Made by a program: the position numbers and the translations under genes. A DNA stretch of 64,000 nt from an uncultured Roseobacter sp. (lineage in GTDB: Bacteria > Pseudomonadota > Alphaproteobacteria > Rhodobacterales > Rhodobacteraceae): positions 434,001-498,000 of the forward strand of contig NZ_CANLYL010000003.1 of assembly GCF_947495275.1 (NCBI RefSeq). The letters run 5' to 3'. The notes below the pieces were generated by a model. It did no database searches. It was not told the DNA's origin and was given only the letters and a program-made list of their open reading frames with translations. Shown piece by piece: positions 41,644-50,564 of this stretch; the first letter of the stretch is position 1; the number at the start of each line of letters is the position of its first letter.

Positions 41644-42345
41644 TTATTCGGGTGCCAGCATGTATCCTGCACCCCGCACGGTTTGCAGATAGCGCGGTTG
41701 CTTGGGGTCTTCCTCGATCTTGCGCCGCAGCCGGGTAATCTGAACGTCTACGGCGCGTTCCTGCGCTTGTCCGCGATCGCGCCCCAGTTCCTCGACCAGT
41801 TTGGCGCGGCTGATCGGTTCGTTGCAACTGGCAGAGAAGATTTTCATCAACTGCATCTCTGTGGCGGTCAGCCGCACAAGTTCTTCGCCCTGCCACATCT
41901 CGCCACGCTCCATATCGTAGCGAATGGCCCCAAGCGACAGCACCTTGGGCGCAATCTGATCGGCGGGCGCTTCGGGCATCCGGCGCAGGATTGCATTGAT
42001 GCGCAGTAACAGCTCCTTTGGCTCGAAGGGCTTGGCGAGGTAATCATCCGCACCCGCTTCCAATCCTTCGATCCGATTGCCGGTTTCACCTTTTGCCGTC
42101 AGCAACAGGATCGGCACGGCACGGGATTCTCGCAGAGATTTGGTCAGGGTCAGCCCGTCTTCGCCCGGCATCATCACATCCAGAACGATCAGATCGAAAT
42201 CCAGACCGGACAGAATGCGCCGTGCGTGTTCCGCGTCGCGTGCTGCCGTGACCAGAAACCCGTTCCGCATCAGAAACTTTTGCAGCAATGTCCGAATGCG
42301 CTCATCATCATCTACAATCAGCAGATGGGCGTCCATATCACTCAT
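41644..42345 (-). CDS. petR: OmpR-family response regulator PetR
   Basis: A 233-residue DNA-binding response regulator. The receiver domain has the acidic pair in LLIVDDDERIR, the phospho-acceptor Asp56 in LIVLDVMMPGEDG and the lysine in DDYLAKPFEPKELL. The C-terminal winged helix includes LTATEMQLMKIFSASCNEPI and VDVQITRLRRKIEEDPKQPR. It follows a MarR-family gene with an ATGA overlap, the arrangement called petPR in Rhodobacter capsulatus, where petR was described upstream of the bc1 genes and as needed for growth. Here the pair lies about 11 kb from petABC. No cognate kinase is adjacent. Confidence 0.88.
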   Translation of the reverse strand: MSDMDAHLLIVDDDERIRTLLQKFLMRNGFLVTAARDAEHARRILSGLDFDLIVLDVMMPGEDGLTLTKSLRESRAVPILLLTAKGETGNRIEGLEAGADDYLAKPFEPKELLLRINAILRRMPEAPADQIAPKVLSLGAIRYDMERGEMWQGEELVRLTATEMQLMKIFSASCNEPISRAKLVEELGRDRGQAQERAVDVQITRLRRKIEEDPKQPRYLQTVRGAGYMLAPE

Positions 42346-42854
42346 GTGCCGCTGTCCCTCAGCCGCGTGTACGCAAAACGCATTTCCCGGTCCATCATCG
42401 CCTCCAACACCGTTCGAAACCCTGCGACGGCTTCGGGTCCGGCATCTCTGAATGCCATCCGCATCCGCGCGCGTTGGGCGTCTGACAGCTTCTGCTCCAA
42501 CGCCTGACCATCCTCGGTCAGAAACAGATGCCTTTCGCGTTTATCCACTTTACCGACCTTGCTTTCAACCAGTCCATCTTCGATGAGCGTACGAAGGACG
42601 CGGTTGAGCGACTGTTTGGTCACGCCGAGTATATTAAGCAGGTTATTAACCGTCGTGCCCGGCGCGCGGTTGATGAAGTGCACGGCGCGATGATGCGCAC
42701 GACCATAGGCCAGATCGCTGAGGATACGGTCTGGATCAGCCGTAAATCCGCGGTAGGCAAAAAACATTGCCTCAATACCCTGCCGTAGCTGCTCGTCGGT
42801 CAAAAACAGAAGGTTTTCACCGCTTTGGGCTGTTGTTGATCGCCCGTCTGCCAT
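42342..42854 (-). CDS. petP: MarR-family regulator PetP
   Basis: A 170-residue winged-helix regulator. The recognition region reads GTTVNNLLNILGVTKQSLNR and VLRTLIEDGLVESKVGKVDK. The N-terminal dimerisation helices include GIEAMFFAYRGFTADPD. The gene name rests on the direct overlap with petR as in Rhodobacter capsulatus petPR. A palindrome at 42895-42913 lies upstream, between this gene and divergent ilvE, and could be its own operator. Confidence 0.85.
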   Translation of the reverse strand: MADGRSTTAQSGENLLFLTDEQLRQGIEAMFFAYRGFTADPDRILSDLAYGRAHHRAVHFINRAPGTTVNNLLNILGVTKQSLNRVLRTLIEDGLVESKVGKVDKRERHLFLTEDGQALEQKLSDAQRARMRMAFRDAGPEAVAGFRTVLEAMMDREMRFAYTRLRDSGT

Positions 42855-42894
42855 CGGTTTGCCTCAAAATACAATAATCAACTTGAGCCAGTAT

Positions 42895-42913
42895 ATGTCA
42901 GTGTTGTTGACAT
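42895..42913. promoter_or_regulatory. ATGTCA-N7-TGACAT palindrome between petP and ilvE
   Basis: Perfect 6-bp inverted repeat with a 7-base spacer, 41 bases upstream of the petP start on one side and about 113 upstream of ilvE on the other. Size and position fit an operator for a dimeric regulator; PetP itself is a candidate. No consensus is known to me. Confidence 0.4.
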
Positions 42914-43025
42914 TCCAAGAGTGAACGGCTATCGAATCGCATCTTTTGCGCAATATTATGTCCGTATCGGACGTATCTGGCGCAATAAATGCAAATCTGG
43001 CGGCAAACCTAGGGAAGGAAAGACG

Positions 43026-43895
43026 ATGGCAGGCGCTTACAATGACCGCGACGGCAAGATCTGGATGAATGGCCAAATGATCGAATGGCGCGAGGCCAAT
43101 GTCCATATTCTGACGCACGCAATGCACTATGCTTCGTCCGTCTTTGAGGGTGAGCGCGCCTACAACGGCAAGATTTTTAAAAGCCGTGAACATTCCGAAC
43201 GCCTGATCCGATCAGCACAGATGATAGATTTCGAAATCCCCTACACGGTGGACGAAATCGAAGCCGCAAAGGTCGAAGTTCTGGCCGCAAGTGGGCTGCA
43301 GGACGCCTATGTGCGCGCCATCGCGTGGCGCGGGGCTGGTGAAGACATGGGGGTAGCCTCCGCGCGCAATCCGGTGCAACTGGCGATCGCTGCCTGGGAA
43401 TGGGGTGCGTATTACGGGGATGCCAAGATGAAGGGCGCCAAGCTCGACATCTCCAAATGGAAGCGCCCCAGCCCCGAGACGATCCCCAGCCATGCCAAGG
43501 CCGCCGGTCTTTACATGATCTGCACCATGTCAAAACACGCGGCGGAGGCGAAAGGGTGCTCTGATGCGATGATGTTCGACTATCGCGGTTATGTTGCCGA
43601 AGCCACGGGGGCGAATATTTTCTTCGTCAAGGACGGTGAAGTTCACACGCCGGACCCCGACTGTTTCCTCAATGGGATCACCCGCCAGACCGTTGTGGGC
43701 ATGCTAAAGGATCGTCAGATCAAGGTGCATGAGCGGCACATCATGCCCGAAGAACTGGAAGGGTTCGAGCAATGCTGGCTGACGGGTACGGCGGCAGAAG
43801 TCACTCCCGTGGGTCAGATTGGCGACTATAACTTCGAGGTCGGCAGCATCACCCGCGAAATCGCCCAAAGCTACGAAAAACTGGTACGTGCCTGA
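43026..43895 (+). CDS. ilvE: Branched-chain amino acid aminotransferase
   Basis: A 289-residue class IV PLP aminotransferase that interconverts valine, leucine and isoleucine with their 2-oxo acids. Motifs include IWMNGQMIEWREANVHILTH, HYASSVFEGERAYNGKIFKS, the lysine-containing SHAKAAGLYMICTMSKHAAE that holds PLP, and EATGANIFFVKDGEVHTPDP. Strong GGAAGGAAAG precedes ATG 43026; longer upstream reading frame is not part of the family. It diverges from petP. Confidence 0.95.
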   Translation: MAGAYNDRDGKIWMNGQMIEWREANVHILTHAMHYASSVFEGERAYNGKIFKSREHSERLIRSAQMIDFEIPYTVDEIEAAKVEVLAASGLQDAYVRAIAWRGAGEDMGVASARNPVQLAIAAWEWGAYYGDAKMKGAKLDISKWKRPSPETIPSHAKAAGLYMICTMSKHAAEAKGCSDAMMFDYRGYVAEATGANIFFVKDGEVHTPDPDCFLNGITRQTVVGMLKDRQIKVHERHIMPEELEGFEQCWLTGTAAEVTPVGQIGDYNFEVGSITREIAQSYEKLVRA

Positions 43896-43944
43896 AAGTT
43901 CATTGGCGGGTGGCAATGCCGCCTGCCGAAGTCCTTGACCGGGG

Positions 43945-44544
43945 TCAGAAATCGACGCCGCGCTGCGCTTTGATCCCGGCCTTGTAAGGGTGTTTGACCT
44001 CGGTCATTTCGGTGACCAGATCGGCAAATTCCATCAGCTCAGGCTTCGCATTGCGACCAGTCAGGATGACGCCGGTGCGCTTGTCACGGCCTTTCAGGCT
44101 TTCGATGACCTGTGCCACGTCGAGATAGTCGTAACGCAGGGCGATGTTGATCTCGTCCAGCACGATCAGGTCATAATCCCCGCTCTCCATCATCTGGACA
44201 GCCTTGCCAAATGCGGCCTGGGCCGCCGCAATATCGCGCTCCCGGTCTTGCGTATCCCAGGTGAACCCTTCGCCCATCGTATGCCAGGTCACATCGCCCA
44301 ACTGGTCGAAAAACCGCCGTTCTCCGGTTATCCACTTGCCTTTGATAAACTGGACAACGCCCACTTTCTGCTTCCATCCAAGCGCGCGGATGACCACACC
44401 AAAAGCGCTGGAAGACTTTCCCTTGCCGTTGCCCGTATGTACCAGCACCAGCCCCTTTTCCGGGTCCTGTAACTCGGCAACCTTTGCGCGGTGCTTGGCC
44501 TGCACTTCTTTCATCTTTTCCTTGTGGGTCTCTGGGTCGCTCAT
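43945..44544 (-). CDS. cobO: Cob(I)yrinic acid a,c-diamide adenosyltransferase CobO (BtuR)
   Basis: A 199-residue P-loop enzyme that adenosylates cob(I)alamin or its precursor. The nucleotide loop is VHTGNGKGKSSSAFGVVIRA, with GVVQFIKGKWITGERRFFDQ, LIVLDEINIALRYDYLD and the C-terminal KHPYKAGIKAQRGVDF as family motifs. An AGGATCAGG site precedes the ATG. It is 15 bases downstream of a DMT transporter gene in the same direction. No cobalamin riboswitch was seen next to it. Confidence 0.95.
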   Translation of the reverse strand: MSDPETHKEKMKEVQAKHRAKVAELQDPEKGLVLVHTGNGKGKSSSAFGVVIRALGWKQKVGVVQFIKGKWITGERRFFDQLGDVTWHTMGEGFTWDTQDRERDIAAAQAAFGKAVQMMESGDYDLIVLDEINIALRYDYLDVAQVIESLKGRDKRTGVILTGRNAKPELMEFADLVTEMTEVKHPYKAGIKAQRGVDF

Positions 44545-44559
44545 TTCCTGATCCTCTGG

Positions 44560-45534
44560 TTAGGGGGCACCTGAAGGTGGCATATTGGGCTTGGATTTGC
44601 TGCGGTCCAGCCCCAATTGACGTTCTCGCCAAATGATCAGCACGCCGCCCGCGATGACAAGGGTGGCACCGAGGATGATCGGACCGGTGGGGACTTCGCT
44701 AAACGCCACATAACCGATGATGCTGGCAAAGATCATCGAGGCATAATCAAAAGGTGCCAGCATGGAAGCGCCGCCAAAACGATAGGACGAGGTGACCATG
44801 ATTTGCGCAACCCCGCCCACGAGCCCTGCAGTTACCAGCCAAATAAATACCGATCTGTCCGGCCAGACCCAGACAAAAGATGGGTGATCGACAACCCACC
44901 CGATGGGCGCGGAGAACAGGGCAAGGCAAGTTGCCGTGGCGGAGAAGTAAAAGACAATCGCCGCCGTGTGGTCGGTCTTGACCAGCCGTCTGACGTGGAT
45001 TTGCACGAGGGCCCGCAAGATCGAGGCCACCAGAACCATGATGGCCCCCAGTGTCGCGGCTTGTGACAGATCATCAGATCCGACACTCAGGCGTGGTGCC
45101 ATGACGATCATGACGCCGACAAGCCCGAGGCCGACCGCAGACAGGCGAAATATCCGGACCTTCTCGCCCAGCAATACAGCCGCGAAAAGCACTGTGAACA
45201 TGGGCGACGCATATCCGATTGCCGTGACTTCAGGTAACGGCAGAAGACCAAGCCCGGCAAAGGTCAGGCCCATGGCGGTGGTCCCGAAAACCCCGCGCCA
45301 GACGTGGCCCATGAGGTTGGAAGGGATCAATCCTTCACGGAGCTGACCGCGCTGCCAGAGCCATATCGCAATGATGGGCATGGCGCACAAGGACCGGAAA
45401 AACACCGCCTCACCGGGCGGCACTTCGCCTGAAACACCTTTGATGATGGCCGCCATCACCATGAACAGAAAAACCGCGCAGAGCTTTAAAGCAATAGCGC
45501 GGCCGGGGCGATTTTGAGTGAGGTCTTGGGCCAT
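44560..45534 (-). CDS. EamA/DMT-family transporter
   Basis: A 324-residue protein with ten hydrophobic helices in two EamA repeats: GEAVFFRSLCAMPIIAIWLW, then GYASPMFTVLFAAVLLGEKV, and YASMIFASIIGYVAFSEVPT in the second repeat. The type resembles RarD/S-adenosylmethionine-carrier-like transporters of alphaproteobacteria. The substrate is unknown. It lies upstream of cobO in the same direction and may share its transcript. It is not closely similar to the DMT protein at 24283-25152. Confidence 0.85.
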   Translation of the reverse strand: MAQDLTQNRPGRAIALKLCAVFLFMVMAAIIKGVSGEVPPGEAVFFRSLCAMPIIAIWLWQRGQLREGLIPSNLMGHVWRGVFGTTAMGLTFAGLGLLPLPEVTAIGYASPMFTVLFAAVLLGEKVRIFRLSAVGLGLVGVMIVMAPRLSVGSDDLSQAATLGAIMVLVASILRALVQIHVRRLVKTDHTAAIVFYFSATATCLALFSAPIGWVVDHPSFVWVWPDRSVFIWLVTAGLVGGVAQIMVTSSYRFGGASMLAPFDYASMIFASIIGYVAFSEVPTGPIILGATLVIAGGVLIIWRERQLGLDRSKSKPNMPPSGAP

Positions 45535-45606
45535 GGGCCTCTCTTGCGCCCGTGGTGGTGAAAGATCAAGCGCGCAAGGGATGCCACGCTTGATCCTCCT
45601 TTATTC

Positions 45607-45987
45607 TCAGTTCAGGGCTGCGACGCCAAGCGGAACCGAGAATTTCAGGCACCAGATGTAGATTTCATTGTAGTCATCTACATTTACGGAAGCAGGCACG
45701 GTGTAGACCTGTTTGCCGTTCAGATTTTGCAGCACGCCCAGATCTGCTTCTGGTGCATAGCTGCCATCCTTACCGAAGGCCACGCGTGGGTCAGGCGCGC
45801 CATCCAGCGAGAATTTTTCGTCCAGAGTCACCGTTGCGGTACCATCGGCGTTTTTCACGACCGTTACACCGCCGGTTGTAATGTGGTCGCTTTTACCGAT
45901 GAAACTGCCGGAAGTTTCAGCAGCGGCACCAAAGGCTGCAAGGACAGTAAGGCCGAGAGCAAGGAACGCGTTGAGGATGATTTTCAT
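45607..45987 (-). CDS. Secreted DM13-domain protein
   Basis: A 126-residue protein with a signal peptide (LALGLTVLAAFGAAAETSG). The mature part is one DM13 domain: GSFIGKSDHITTGGVTVVKN, FSLDGAPDPRVAFGKDG and the conserved cysteine in YNEIYIWCLKFSVPLGVAAL. DM13 domains are proposed redox or electron-transfer modules with a conserved Cys. The ATG 45987 gives a clean signal peptide; a longer reading frame from 46068 does not. It diverges from the TetR gene across a large inverted repeat, so that regulator probably controls it. Confidence 0.85.
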   Translation of the reverse strand: MKIILNAFLALGLTVLAAFGAAAETSGSFIGKSDHITTGGVTVVKNADGTATVTLDEKFSLDGAPDPRVAFGKDGSYAPEADLGVLQNLNGKQVYTVPASVNVDDYNEIYIWCLKFSVPLGVAALN

Positions 45988-46046
45988 GGAACCAGTCTTT
46001 CTATTTTCAGGCTGTTGCGGTTTGTGATAGCGGCAAGTTAGGATTT

Positions 46047-46098
46047 GGAACCATTTAGTACAATACACGTTTGCGTGAATTGTGTAACGATTGGTTCC
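46047..46098. promoter_or_regulatory. Large nested inverted repeat between the DM13 and TetR genes
   Basis: The outer arms are GGAACCA (46047-46053) and TGGTTCC (46092-46098). The inner arms are ACAATACACG and CGTGAATTGT, matching 9 of 10 positions around TTTG. The whole 52-bp block is close to a two-fold symmetric operator lying between the divergent starts at 45987 and 46133. The TetR-family protein next to it is the obvious ligand. Confidence 0.65.
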
Positions 46099-46132
46099 GA
46101 ACTATATTGATGCTGGCGCACAGGAGTAAAAA

Positions 46133-46726
46133 ATGGCACGGCCTCGAGAGTTCAAGACAGATGACGCGATCAAAAAGGCCGCCAATGTCTTTTGGGAAAA
46201 AGGCTATCTGGAAGCGTCACTGCCTGACTTGCTCGATGGCATGGGGTTGACGCGCGGCAGCCTCTACAAAGCCTTCAAGGATAAGAAAACGCTTTTTCTT
46301 CTGGTGCTTGCCCATTACGAGGACGAAGCTGTCGGTGCGGCCAAAGCCTGTCTCACGGATAGCTCCGTGCCGGATGGTCGTGATAGAATTCTCAGCCTTT
46401 TCGCCGCTCTTTGCGCGGCAGTGGCAGCAGGCGATACGCGCGGGTGTTTGTTGTGCTCTGCGGCCGCGGGCTATGAAATGTCTGATCCGGATATCGCGGC
46501 AGCGGTCGAAAAGGGCATGAGTGGCATTCGCGAAGGTTTGGAAGCGGCTATGAACGATTCTCCCCTGCACGCAGGAATACCGGACGTCGAGCGTCGCGCC
46601 ATCGCCAATGTCCTGTTGACCCAATACATCGGGCTGCGCGTGCTGGCTCGTTCCCGCATGCCGCTGGGCATCGTCGAGCAAAGCGTTGACAGCATCAGAC
46701 GCCTGTTGGAAATGGATGGCGCCTAA
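46133..46726 (+). CDS. TetR-family transcriptional regulator
   Basis: A 197-residue repressor-type protein. The N-terminal helix-turn-helix is [20 protein letters not shown] and [20 protein letters not shown]. The C-terminal ligand domain has [18 protein letters not shown], as in several AcrR-type regulators, with cysteines that might sense redox or electrophiles (inference). AGGAG precedes ATG 46133. Its last bases overlap the convergent aroC stop by four. It probably represses the divergent DM13 gene and itself through the adjacent inverted repeat. Confidence 0.9.
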   Translation: MARPREFKTDDAIKKAANVFWEKGYLEASLPDLLDGMGLTRGSLYKAFKDKKTLFLLVLAHYEDEAVGAAKACLTDSSVPDGRDRILSLFAALCAAVAAGDTRGCLLCSAAAGYEMSDPDIAAAVEKGMSGIREGLEAAMNDSPLHAGIPDVERRAIANVLLTQYIGLRVLARSRMPLGIVEQSVDSIRRLLEMDGA

Positions 46727-47823
46727 CCAATGTGTCCGCGGTTCTCGCCGATCTGACCGCGATGCAGCAGCATATGGTCGAGCAGAACACAGGCCATCAT
46801 CGCTTCGCCAACCGGAACAGCGCGGATACCCACGCATGGATCATGCCGACCCTTGGTGATGATCTCGGTCTCTTCGCCCAACTTGGTGATCGTGCGGCGC
46901 GTGGTCAGAATGCTGGATGTTGGTTTGACCGCAAAGCGCACGACAATGTCCTGACCTGTGCTGATACCACCCAGAATACCGCCCGCGTGGTTGGAGCTAT
47001 ATTCAGGCCCATCCGGACCCATTGTGATCTCATCGGCGTTCAGCTCACCGGTGAGCATCGCGGCGGACATGCCTTCACCAATCTCGACGCCCTTGACCGC
47101 ATTGATGCTCATCATTGCCGCTGCCAGATCCGTGTCTAGCTTACCATAGACCGGCGCGCCCAGCCCGGCGGGCACACCGCGTGCCACAACCTCTATGATC
47201 GCGCCGACGGAACTTCCTGACTTGCGCAGCTTGTCCAGATAGTCGGCCCAATCCGCGGCGGCCTGCGCATCCGGGACCCAAAAGGGGTTCTGGTCGATCT
47301 GGTTCCAGTCAAATCGCGCCCGGTCGATCTGATGCGGACCCATCTGGGTCATGTACCCCTTGATTTCAACGTTTGGTGCCATCGCTGCCATCGCTGCGCG
47401 CGCAAGCCCCCCGGCCGCAACCCGCGCTGCCGTTTCGCGCGCGCTGGAGCGCCCACCGCCGCGATAGTCGCGCAGCCCGTATTTCTGAAAATACGTGATG
47501 TCTGCATGACCCGGGCGGAACTTCTCCTTGATGTCGCCGTAATCTTTGGATCGCTGATCGGTGTTCTCGATCAACAGTTGCACCGGCGTGCCTGTGGTCT
47601 GACCCTCAAAAACGCCGGACAGGATTTTGACCTCATCCGCTTCACGCCGCTGCGTGGTGTATTTGTTCTGGCCGGGTTTGCGTTTGTCCATCCACTGCTG
47701 GATCATTGCCTCATCAATGGCGATACCCGGCGGGCATCCATCCACGGTCGCCCCCAGCGCAGGTCCGTGACTTTCACCCCATGTGGTGACGCGGAATAGG
47801 TGGCCAAAGCTGTTGATCGACAT
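46723..47823 (-). CDS. aroC: Chorismate synthase
   Basis: A 366-residue FMN-dependent enzyme that forms chorismate from EPSP, the last common step of aromatic amino acid synthesis. It has the family signatures [60 protein letters not shown] and [20 protein letters not shown], and ends with [27 protein letters not shown] precedes ATG 47823. Length is normal. Confidence 0.98.
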   Translation of the reverse strand: MSINSFGHLFRVTTWGESHGPALGATVDGCPPGIAIDEAMIQQWMDKRKPGQNKYTTQRREADEVKILSGVFEGQTTGTPVQLLIENTDQRSKDYGDIKEKFRPGHADITYFQKYGLRDYRGGGRSSARETAARVAAGGLARAAMAAMAPNVEIKGYMTQMGPHQIDRARFDWNQIDQNPFWVPDAQAAADWADYLDKLRKSGSSVGAIIEVVARGVPAGLGAPVYGKLDTDLAAAMMSINAVKGVEIGEGMSAAMLTGELNADEITMGPDGPEYSSNHAGGILGGISTGQDIVVRFAVKPTSSILTTRRTITKLGEETEIITKGRHDPCVGIRAVPVGEAMMACVLLDHMLLHRGQIGENRGHIG

Positions 47824-47920
47824 GAAACGCTCCTTTGATCCCGGTGCTTAGCGGGGCAGGCGGGTCGCCTCAAGAGCTTATCGCTTGCCAATCCCGCGCA
47901 ACCGCACTACCTGTCGCCCT

Positions 47921-48003
47921 ACCTCGGGGGGCCTTTCCGGCTGAGATGTGCATATGCGCGGACCCGTAGAACCTGAACCGGTTAAGACCGGCGGAGGGAA
48001 GGT
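47921..48003 (+). promoter_or_regulatory. TPP riboswitch (THI element)
   Basis: The segment has the conserved core of the thiamine diphosphate riboswitch: a CGGGGGGCC box, the CTGAGATG loop at 47941-47948, ACCCGTAGAACCTGA at 47962-47976 and GGCGGAGGGAAGGT at its 3' end. The outer helix P1 can form between ACCT at 47921 and AGGT at 48000-48003. It lies 48 bases before the thiB start, so it should lower thiamine transporter expression when TPP is plentiful. Confidence 0.96.
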
Positions 48004-48051
48004 GAGCTGATCATCCTCTTTCGCCGTTCGACGCATTTGAAAGGACTGATC

Positions 48052-49032
48052 ATGCGAAGAACTCTTCTTGTCACCAGCCTGTTGCTGGCCACTCAAGCCG
48101 GGGCCGACACCCCGGTGCTGACCGTTTATGCGGGTGATTATTTCACCTCCGAATGGGGTCCCGGCCCCAAGATCGAAGCCGGGTTCGAGCAAACCTGCAA
48201 CTGCGAACTGCAATTTGCCACCGGCGATCTGCTGCCGCGCCTGCTACTCGAAGGAGAGCGCACCAAGGCGGATGTCGTCATTGGCCTGACCTCCGACGTG
48301 ACCGCAAAGGCCCGCGCGACGGGGTTGTTTGCGCCACACGGTCAGGACAACGGCGCTCTGACATTGCCGATCGAATGGACGGATAACACATTCCTGCCCT
48401 TCAACTACGGCCACACGGCGTTCATCTACAATGAGACAACGATGGATGCGCCGCCCGCGAGTTTCGACGCGCTTCTGGAGATGTCTGATGACGTGAAACT
48501 GGTCATCCAGGACCCGCGCACGTCCATCTCCGGTCTGGCGCTGGTGCTCTGGGTTCAGGCCGTTTACGGCGAAAAAGCCGCGGATGTCTGGACAAAACTT
48601 GCCCCTAAAATCCTCACAGTGACGAAAGACTGGTCCGCCAGCTACGGCATGTTCACCGATGGTGAGGTTGACATGGTGTTGAGCTACACGACTTCGCCCG
48701 CCTACCACATGTTCGCCGAAGAGGATTTCACCAAGAAGGCCGCGATCTTCCCCGAAGGTCACTATTTTATGGTTGAGACCGTGGGCAAGATCGCCCAGAC
48801 CGACCAGCCGGAACTGGCCGACGCCTTCATGGCCTATGTGTTGTCGCAGGATTTCCAGCAGATGATCCCAACAGCCAATTGGTCCCTGCCGTCAGCGCTG
48901 CCCAAGGACCAGTGGCCCGAAGGCTGGGCGCAACTGGCCCTGCCGGAAAAGGTCCTCTTCTATTCGGAAGAAGAAGCAGCCAGCCTGCAGGCTGAAGCGA
49001 TTGAGACATGGCGCAGCGCGCTCAGCCAGTAA
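48052..49032 (+). CDS. thiB: Thiamine ABC transporter substrate-binding protein
   Basis: A 326-residue periplasmic binding protein. A signal peptide (LLVTSLLLATQAGADTPVLT) is followed by VYAGDYFTSEWGPGPKIEAG and WTDNTFLPFNYGHTAFIYNE, which fit ThiB. ATG 48052 has AAAGGA seven bases upstream; a TTG at 48037 is in frame but too close to that site. The TPP riboswitch precedes it and the permease gene overlaps its end by 25 bases. Confidence 0.95.
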   Translation: MRRTLLVTSLLLATQAGADTPVLTVYAGDYFTSEWGPGPKIEAGFEQTCNCELQFATGDLLPRLLLEGERTKADVVIGLTSDVTAKARATGLFAPHGQDNGALTLPIEWTDNTFLPFNYGHTAFIYNETTMDAPPASFDALLEMSDDVKLVIQDPRTSISGLALVLWVQAVYGEKAADVWTKLAPKILTVTKDWSASYGMFTDGEVDMVLSYTTSPAYHMFAEEDFTKKAAIFPEGHYFMVETVGKIAQTDQPELADAFMAYVLSQDFQQMIPTANWSLPSALPKDQWPEGWAQLALPEKVLFYSEEEAASLQAEAIETWRSALSQ

Positions 49033-50564
49033 TCGGCACTACCGGGATCGTCGCGGGCGGCTTTGTCGTCGTGGCGGTCCTGTTGTCCTTTCTGGGCATT
49101 GGCTTACGTGCCGAGGTTGGTCGCGGCATCGGACCTGCCGAATGGGCCGCGATCCGCTTTACGGTGGTGCAGGCACTCCTGTCGGCGCTGATTTCGGTGC
49201 TCTGCGCCATTCCCTTGGCCCGGGCGCTGGCCCGGCGACGGTTCATCGGGCGCGGTTTTCTGATCACCCTGTTGGGAGCCCCGTTCATCCTGCCTGTGAT
49301 TGTCGCGGTGCTGGGGCTCCTGACTGTCTTTGGCCGATCAGGCTGGGCAAATGCCGCTTTGGGCTATTTTGGGGTACCCCCGCTTTCAATTTACGGGCTG
49401 CACGGCGTGGTTCTGGCCCATGTTTTTTTCAATCTGCCACTGGCAACGCGGCTCCTGCTGCAAGGCTGGCAGAGCATCCCAGCCGAGCGGTTTCGGTTGG
49501 CCGCCCAGCTCAACTTACCGCCGCGGATGATCCGGCGCACCCTAGAATACCCGTTGCTCGTGCAAATCGTGCCCGGTGCGGCAGCGCTGGTGTTCGTCAT
49601 CTGTTTGACCAGTTTTGCCGTGGCCCTCACGCTGGGCGGCGGGCCGCGTGCGACAACCATCGAACTGGCCATCTATCAGGCGTTCCGGTTTGATTTTGAC
49701 CTCGCCCGCGCGGCATTGCTGTCGCTTATTCAACTTTTTCTTGCCGGGGGGGCTGCGTTGATCGCGCTGTGGATTATCCCGAATTTCCCGCTTGGCGCCG
49801 GTCTGGATCGCACCCTGCAACGCTGGGATGCGCGGTCGGGCCTGCAACAGGTTCTGGACGCAATTGTCATCGCATTGGGCAGCGCGTTCCTGCTGCTGCC
49901 GCTTCTGGCGATTGTTCTGGCCGGATTGCAAGGTCTGCCGGAAATGCCTGCGGTTGTGTGGAAAACGGCGGGGAATTCGCTTGGTGTTGCGGTGCTCAGT
50001 ATCCTTACCCTGCTGATCATTGCACTGCCGATGGCCGGATGGATCAGTACGCGCAGGGCAGGTGGCGCCGAAGCCATCGGGCTGATCGGTCTTTCCGCCT
50101 CGCCCCTGATGATCGGTACCGGCTGGTTCATTCTGATCAATCCGATTGCCGATCCGGTACCTCTGGCCCTGCCGGTGACGGCGCTGATCAATGCGATGAT
50201 GGCGCTGCCTTTTGCCCTGCGGATACTTGTGCCGCCGATGCGGGACACGCTGGTTACCTTCGACCGTCTGTCGCGCTCTTTGGGCCTGCGCGGTTGGTCC
50301 GCCTGGCGGTGGTTGGTGCTGCCGCGGTTGCGCGCCCAAATCGGTTTTGCTGCGGGTCTGACCGGCGCGTTATCGGTCGGGGATCTTGGCGTCATCGCCC
50401 TTTTCGCAGACCCGGACCGGGCAACACTGCCGTTGCAGATGTACCGCTTGATGGGCGCGTATCGTACCGAGGCCGCCGCCGGCGCGGCGTTGCTGCTGCT
50501 CGCGATGGCATTGGGGCTTTTCTGGCTCTGCGACAAGGGAGGCCGCTGGCGTGCTGAAGCTTGA
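49008..50564 (+). CDS. thiP: Thiamine ABC transporter permease
   Basis: A 518-residue protein with two BPD_transp_1 permease halves fused, as in ThiP and other iron/thiamine-type importers. Each half has the EAA-type loop: SIPAERFRLAAQLNLPPRMI in the first and TFDRLSRSLGLRGWSAWRWL in the second. About twelve membrane helices are visible. It overlaps thiB upstream and thiQ downstream, consistent with one transporter operon. Confidence 0.95.
   Translation: MAQRAQPVIGTTGIVAGGFVVVAVLLSFLGIGLRAEVGRGIGPAEWAAIRFTVVQALLSALISVLCAIPLARALARRRFIGRGFLITLLGAPFILPVIVAVLGLLTVFGRSGWANAALGYFGVPPLSIYGLHGVVLAHVFFNLPLATRLLLQGWQSIPAERFRLAAQLNLPPRMIRRTLEYPLLVQIVPGAAALVFVICLTSFAVALTLGGGPRATTIELAIYQAFRFDFDLARAALLSLIQLFLAGGAALIALWIIPNFPLGAGLDRTLQRWDARSGLQQVLDAIVIALGSAFLLLPLLAIVLAGLQGLPEMPAVVWKTAGNSLGVAVLSILTLLIIALPMAGWISTRRAGGAEAIGLIGLSASPLMIGTGWFILINPIADPVPLALPVTALINAMMALPFALRILVPPMRDTLVTFDRLSRSLGLRGWSAWRWLVLPRLRAQIGFAAGLTGALSVGDLGVIALFADPDRATLPLQMYRLMGAYRTEAAAGAALLLLAMALGLFWLCDKGGRWRAEA

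Noticed and set aside
43896-44570. Cobalamin riboswitch near cobO
   Set aside because: No B12-box or supporting helices were seen; the upstream region is the coding end of the DMT transporter.
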